From Carallia brachiata (lineage: Eukaryota; Streptophyta; Magnoliopsida; Malpighiales; Rhizophoraceae), in the NCBI GenBank assembly GCA_021464245.1, contig JADCRB010000046.1, positions 3,111,214 to 3,175,213 on the forward strand: 64,000 nt of DNA, in the 5' to 3' direction. Both the position numbers and the translations under genes were made by a program. How positions within the stretch are numbered: position 1 is the first letter of the stretch; each line of letters starts with the position of its first letter. Under the pieces are notes generated by a model. The model had not been told where the DNA came from and did not search any database. It saw nothing but the letters and a program-made list of their open reading frames with translations. Positions 61,008 to 64,000 of the stretch are shown here, piece by piece.

Positions 61008-61129
61008 CTCTGTCCACAATTCTGGGGTCAAAGTAGCCGCCACAACAGACAAGGCATCTAAATACTGCTTCCCTGAGCTCCGGTATAATGGAACTGCCCT
61101 GAATATCATTCCCTCCAATAGAATTGCAC
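61008..61129 (-). pseudogene. MCM4 zinc-finger exon, copy 2, open frame retained
   Basis: The acceptor TTGTTAG and donor AGAG|GTAATT bracket one open frame: CNSIGGNDIQGSSIIPELRE then AVFRCLVCCGGYFDPRIVDR. MCM4 has CLVCGYFSDP here, so the finger carries an extra Cys/Gly and lacks a Ser. The segment before GSSIIPE does not match MCM4 KGMIIR. It is the duplicate of 59512-59617, with introns also similar. It may be part of a diverged, still-spliced transcript. Confidence 0.8.
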
Positions 61130-62085
61130 CTAACAAACTTGAAAATGGGTCAAGTAAAGAAACTACACATCTTCAACAACACAGCCATTTGTCAAAATCA
61201 AGTCCACAGAAACCAACCCAAAAAAAAAAAAAAAAGATACCGCCAGATTTTGATAAAGCATTTCAAATTTGCACACAGTACTATCATCCACAAAAGAGCA
61301 CATGCAGGTGTGGAAACAGGTACCAAACACAACAAGCCATCCATCTTACGCCCCTCATAGAAACTTTGAGAGGCTTCTTTGATTGTTCCTGAACAAGAGC
61401 TAAAACTGGCTCCTGGACCTCTCATGGACTATAATCAATTAGAAATGTTTATCTAAATGTTAATGAAACTAGGCCATAAGCATCTATGAGAATGAGATCG
61501 AGAATCAAAACAAAGAGCACAAAAATCACAATGCGTAATTTTGAACTTTGTCAAGCATCTGATATCCTTAGAAGAACATTTGTGAAAAATTAAAATAAGC
61601 CACAGGTAATATAATGCACCAAGAATTTAGATATCAAAAGTCAAAGAAAATTACCATAATTGCAATGATAGCTGTATGCGGAGTGTTAGAAAGTCATTAG
61701 ATCCCGAAAGTTTCCTCGACAGCCAATAAAAAGGTCCTATGCCCCTTGGCACCTAATTTAATCTAGACAAGAGACTACTATTATGCCTAGCAGCAATATA
61801 ACAGAGCTGGACAGAGAGCATAACCAATTACCTTTTTATCACCATTGGAGGCAACGACCTATTCTCATGTGTTTCTTGTTGTCACCAAGGCATTTCACAA
61901 TATCAAACGAAATTCCCTACAACAAACAGGAAGCTAGCACCAGATGGCAACTTCAAGGGATTCCCAACAAAGAGCTACAAATTGGGCATCAAACAACATC
62001 CCTGTCACAGCATAAGATGATCAAAAAATGATGAAATTTTACAACATCAGTTCAATGAATCATTGAGTCAAACATCTGCAATTAC
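61130..62085. other. Duplicated intronic sequence
   Basis: About 61880-61990 matches 60240-60340 (ACAAAATTCCCTA, AAGCA.GAA.CTGA). A minus-strand exon-like stretch near 61375-61425 reads VQEPVLALVQEQSKKPLKVS before a donor GGC|GTAAGA; its family is unknown. Confidence 0.4.
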
Positions 62086-62130
62086 CTGGCAAAGAAGCTC
62101 ACTTTTCACATCATCCAGCAACCAAATATT
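62086..62130 (-). pseudogene. MCM4 exon copy with intact frame (NIWLLDDVKSELLCQ)
   Basis: A 45-base exon with acceptor GGCACAG and donor CAG|GTAATT encodes 15 residues matching MCM4 NIWELDDVKKGLLCQ at 12 of 15 positions. It is better preserved than the copy at 58207-58257. It lies 5' (on the minus strand) of the zinc-finger exon copies, the reverse of gene order, so it belongs to a separate duplicated unit. Confidence 0.8.
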
Positions 62131-63385
62131 CTGTGCCAAAGATCTGGTTAGTCCACTATAACTGTCAAGTTAACTTGACAGCCCTATTAATTGTTCTATC
62201 TGCAGTTTAAGCCAGCACAAGGTGTAAGGAAAAAGAAGATTATTGTGGAAAACAAAAATATATTGGGAAATCTTCTCTAATTCTACGTGAGCCAGTATCA
62301 ACTTTCATGGGTTTTTTCTGCCAGCATCCATGGCTTGTCCGGTTTCTGCCTATTGAGGGCATCTGTGCAATCTGCAATCAAAAGGGGAAAAGACCATTGT
62401 AACCAGGACCACGAAGTCTCCAGCCTCCTTTCTCTTGAAAATGTAATCAAAAAATGAATGATAAACTATAGTTTTAAAGCAACACTGGGCAAAAGAGAAA
62501 TTGAAAAATTAACAGATTAATGACCAATCAATATCTATCTAAGTATAATGATAAAGCCACAAATTTCAATTCAAAATAAGAAAAAACATATCCAACAGAA
62601 ATATAAAGGACACCCACCCACCTACGTAGACGCAGATTTCAAGAAAGAGAAACCGCCCCTCCCAATTCACTCCCTCTTGATCATTAATCCTTGGTATTGA
62701 AGATTGGTTCTTTACAATTCTATCAAGGCACAGAGAGAGAGAGAGAGGCTCCCAAGATATTGAAGCAAAACTGAAATGCATGCAATGAGTGCCACTAAAT
62801 AATAAGAAAGGGGAAACAGACTCCAAATCTGATCCCGATTTCAAGAAAATATACAAGGATGCTTTCCAAAAGGAGAACAAAGTCAGGAAATCCTGTCATG
62901 AAAAAACAAAATGAAGAAACAGAAAATCTTAAATTCAAATTGAGAGAGTGTTAATAACTGAGAGAAATCAAATGTTGAGCTGGAGAGGAATCGTAAAAAG
63001 AATTAGGCAAAAGGAAAAAGCTGTTAAATTAAAAGTGGAAAAGCAAGGGACTAAGAAACAGAGTACAAACCTCTTGGACAAAAAGAGCCCTTGGGTTTGA
63101 AAATCTCTCTTTTCCACTTGCTTTTGGGTATTAGATCCATATTTGGGGCTGTTTGATCGATACTGTATAATGTGAAGCCCTGTTTTTCATCAACCGACTC
63201 AGTTATTTTTAAAAAACCATCTACGACACAACACAGTTCTTTTTAACCTAAAAACAAAATCCTAAAAAAACAAAGGATTTAACTGGTTCTTGAGAGCCTA
63301 AATTAAAGAACTCGGGTGAGCAGTTGGTGATTTAATATCAATTATCTTTAATGTCTTGACAGAATTTTATCATTCTAATACTGAC
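62131..63385. other. Intron-like or intergenic DNA
   Basis: About 62140-62420 is a diverged copy of 58255-58590 (CTGTCTGCAGTTT.AGCCA, ATGAGCCAG.ATCAA, GCAATCAAAAGGGG). A possible first exon on the minus strand starts ATG at about 63143 (MDLIPKSKWKREIFKPKGSF) and ends at a donor near 63071; its phase does not fit the next recognised exon. Confidence 0.4.
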
Positions 63386-63500
63386 CGCAATGAGAGAACG
63401 CTGAGATTTTCCTGTCATCAAATCTGTTTCTTGAACAGCACCATCAGCTCCTCCATGGGTTTCCTCTGCAAGATTACCCAGAAGAGAAAGTCGAGAAGAA
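63386..63500 (-). CDS. Exon of an unrecognised gene
   Basis: Acceptor GCCATAG and donor GCG|GTCAGT bracket 115 bases reading SSRLSLLGNLAEETHGGADG then AVQETDLMTGKSQRSLIA. The phase continues correctly from the exon at 63570-63677 (TC|T). If the donor is not used the frame ends at 63338. A decayed relative lies at about 63794-63960. I recognise no family. Confidence 0.45.
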
Positions 63501-63569
63501 CTATGGCGTTTTTTCACAGTAAATAACAAATAGAATTAAAAAGTAACTTAAAAAAAAAAACCTATATAC

Positions 63570-63677
63570 GAACCATAGTGAAACTCTGTTCTCTTTTCAT
63601 CTCGTATACCAAATAACTGAAGGAATTCATCAATTCTTGATTCTCCTAGCACGAAGATTGTTGGAAATTGATTGATC
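63570..63677 (-). CDS. Exon of the same unrecognised gene, entering from the right
   Basis: Acceptor TTTTCAAG and donor GGTTC|GTATAT bracket one open frame reading INQFPTIFVLGESRIDEFLQ then LFGIRDEKRTEFHYG. It joins in phase to 63386-63500. It needs a 2-base carry from an upstream exon, probably outside the window or in the decayed stretch at 63794-63960. The coding look is good but the family is unknown. Confidence 0.45.
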
Positions 63678-64000
63678 CTTGAAAATCAATAATAAGAAAA
63701 GGTGACCAAAATTTAATGTCCTGAAAAATTTATGATTCTACTAGGCTTGTGGGGCTGCGCCCATTTTAGAGTGCAAAATTTCAAATTACTAACCATAATG
63801 AGCGGAGGTCGAGATTTTCCTAGCCATCTGCACGGCCTACTTGATCTTGATGTCACATATGTTTTTGAACAAACACCAATTTCCCCTCAGTTCCTCCGCG
63901 CCTAATCTACAAGATAACTCGGAAGAGAAATTACAAGAGGAAATCTAGGGTTTTGTTCACAGTAAAAGAAGAAACAGAAACATAAATAAATAAATAAAAG

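Noticed and set aside
1..64000. CRISPR arrays, operons, rRNA or intact tRNA genes
   Set aside because: None seen; this is nuclear plant DNA. The only tRNA-like signal is the SINE at 37159-37313.

Overview
This window is nuclear DNA from a flowering plant, most likely a eudicot. The genes have many short exons with GT..AG introns, the intergenic DNA is very AT-rich, and there are many small plant-type transposons. The proteins are plant-specific: a plastid MEP-pathway DXS, a CONSTANS-like B-box/CCT factor and a plant xylose isomerase with a signal peptide. The genus cannot be fixed from the sequence alone.

Layout. (1) 1149-7337 (+): a 20-coding-exon xylose isomerase gene. One intron carries a three-LTR miniature retrotransposon and exon 3 carries a 1-base frameshift. 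(2) 8793-12564 (+): an intact 8-exon ARL1-type small GTPase. (3) 12.6-23.9 kb: gene-free and AT-rich, with a large hairpin, a hAT-type MITE with a perfect 8-bp target duplication and a field of decayed tandem repeats. (4) 24037-27461 (+): an intact 10-exon DXS, probably clade II. (5) 27.5-46.1 kb: gene-free DNA built from local tandem and inverted duplications, MITEs, two short retroposons and a decayed LINE RNase H region that is itself split by a MITE. (6) 46206-47770 (+): a CONSTANS-like gene with a frameshift after the B-boxes, followed by a duplicated CCT exon (49.6-50.0 kb) inside a larger duplicated block. (7) 52.7-64 kb, minus strand: scattered, partly decayed and duplicated exons of the replicative helicase subunit MCM4, a small unknown gene start, and two well-spliced but unrecognised exons at the right edge.

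The recognised genes do not form a pathway; they are ordinary unlinked plant genes. The most unusual signal is a set of at least eleven micro-insertions spread over the window. Each is only about 13-24 bases, mostly A (or T), and is flanked by a direct repeat of 13-20 bp. Two have unfilled paralogous sites in the same window. One shared tail, TGTC(A)n, equals the 3' end of a longer LINE fragment at 54.5 kb. They look like extremely 5'-truncated target-primed retrotransposition events.
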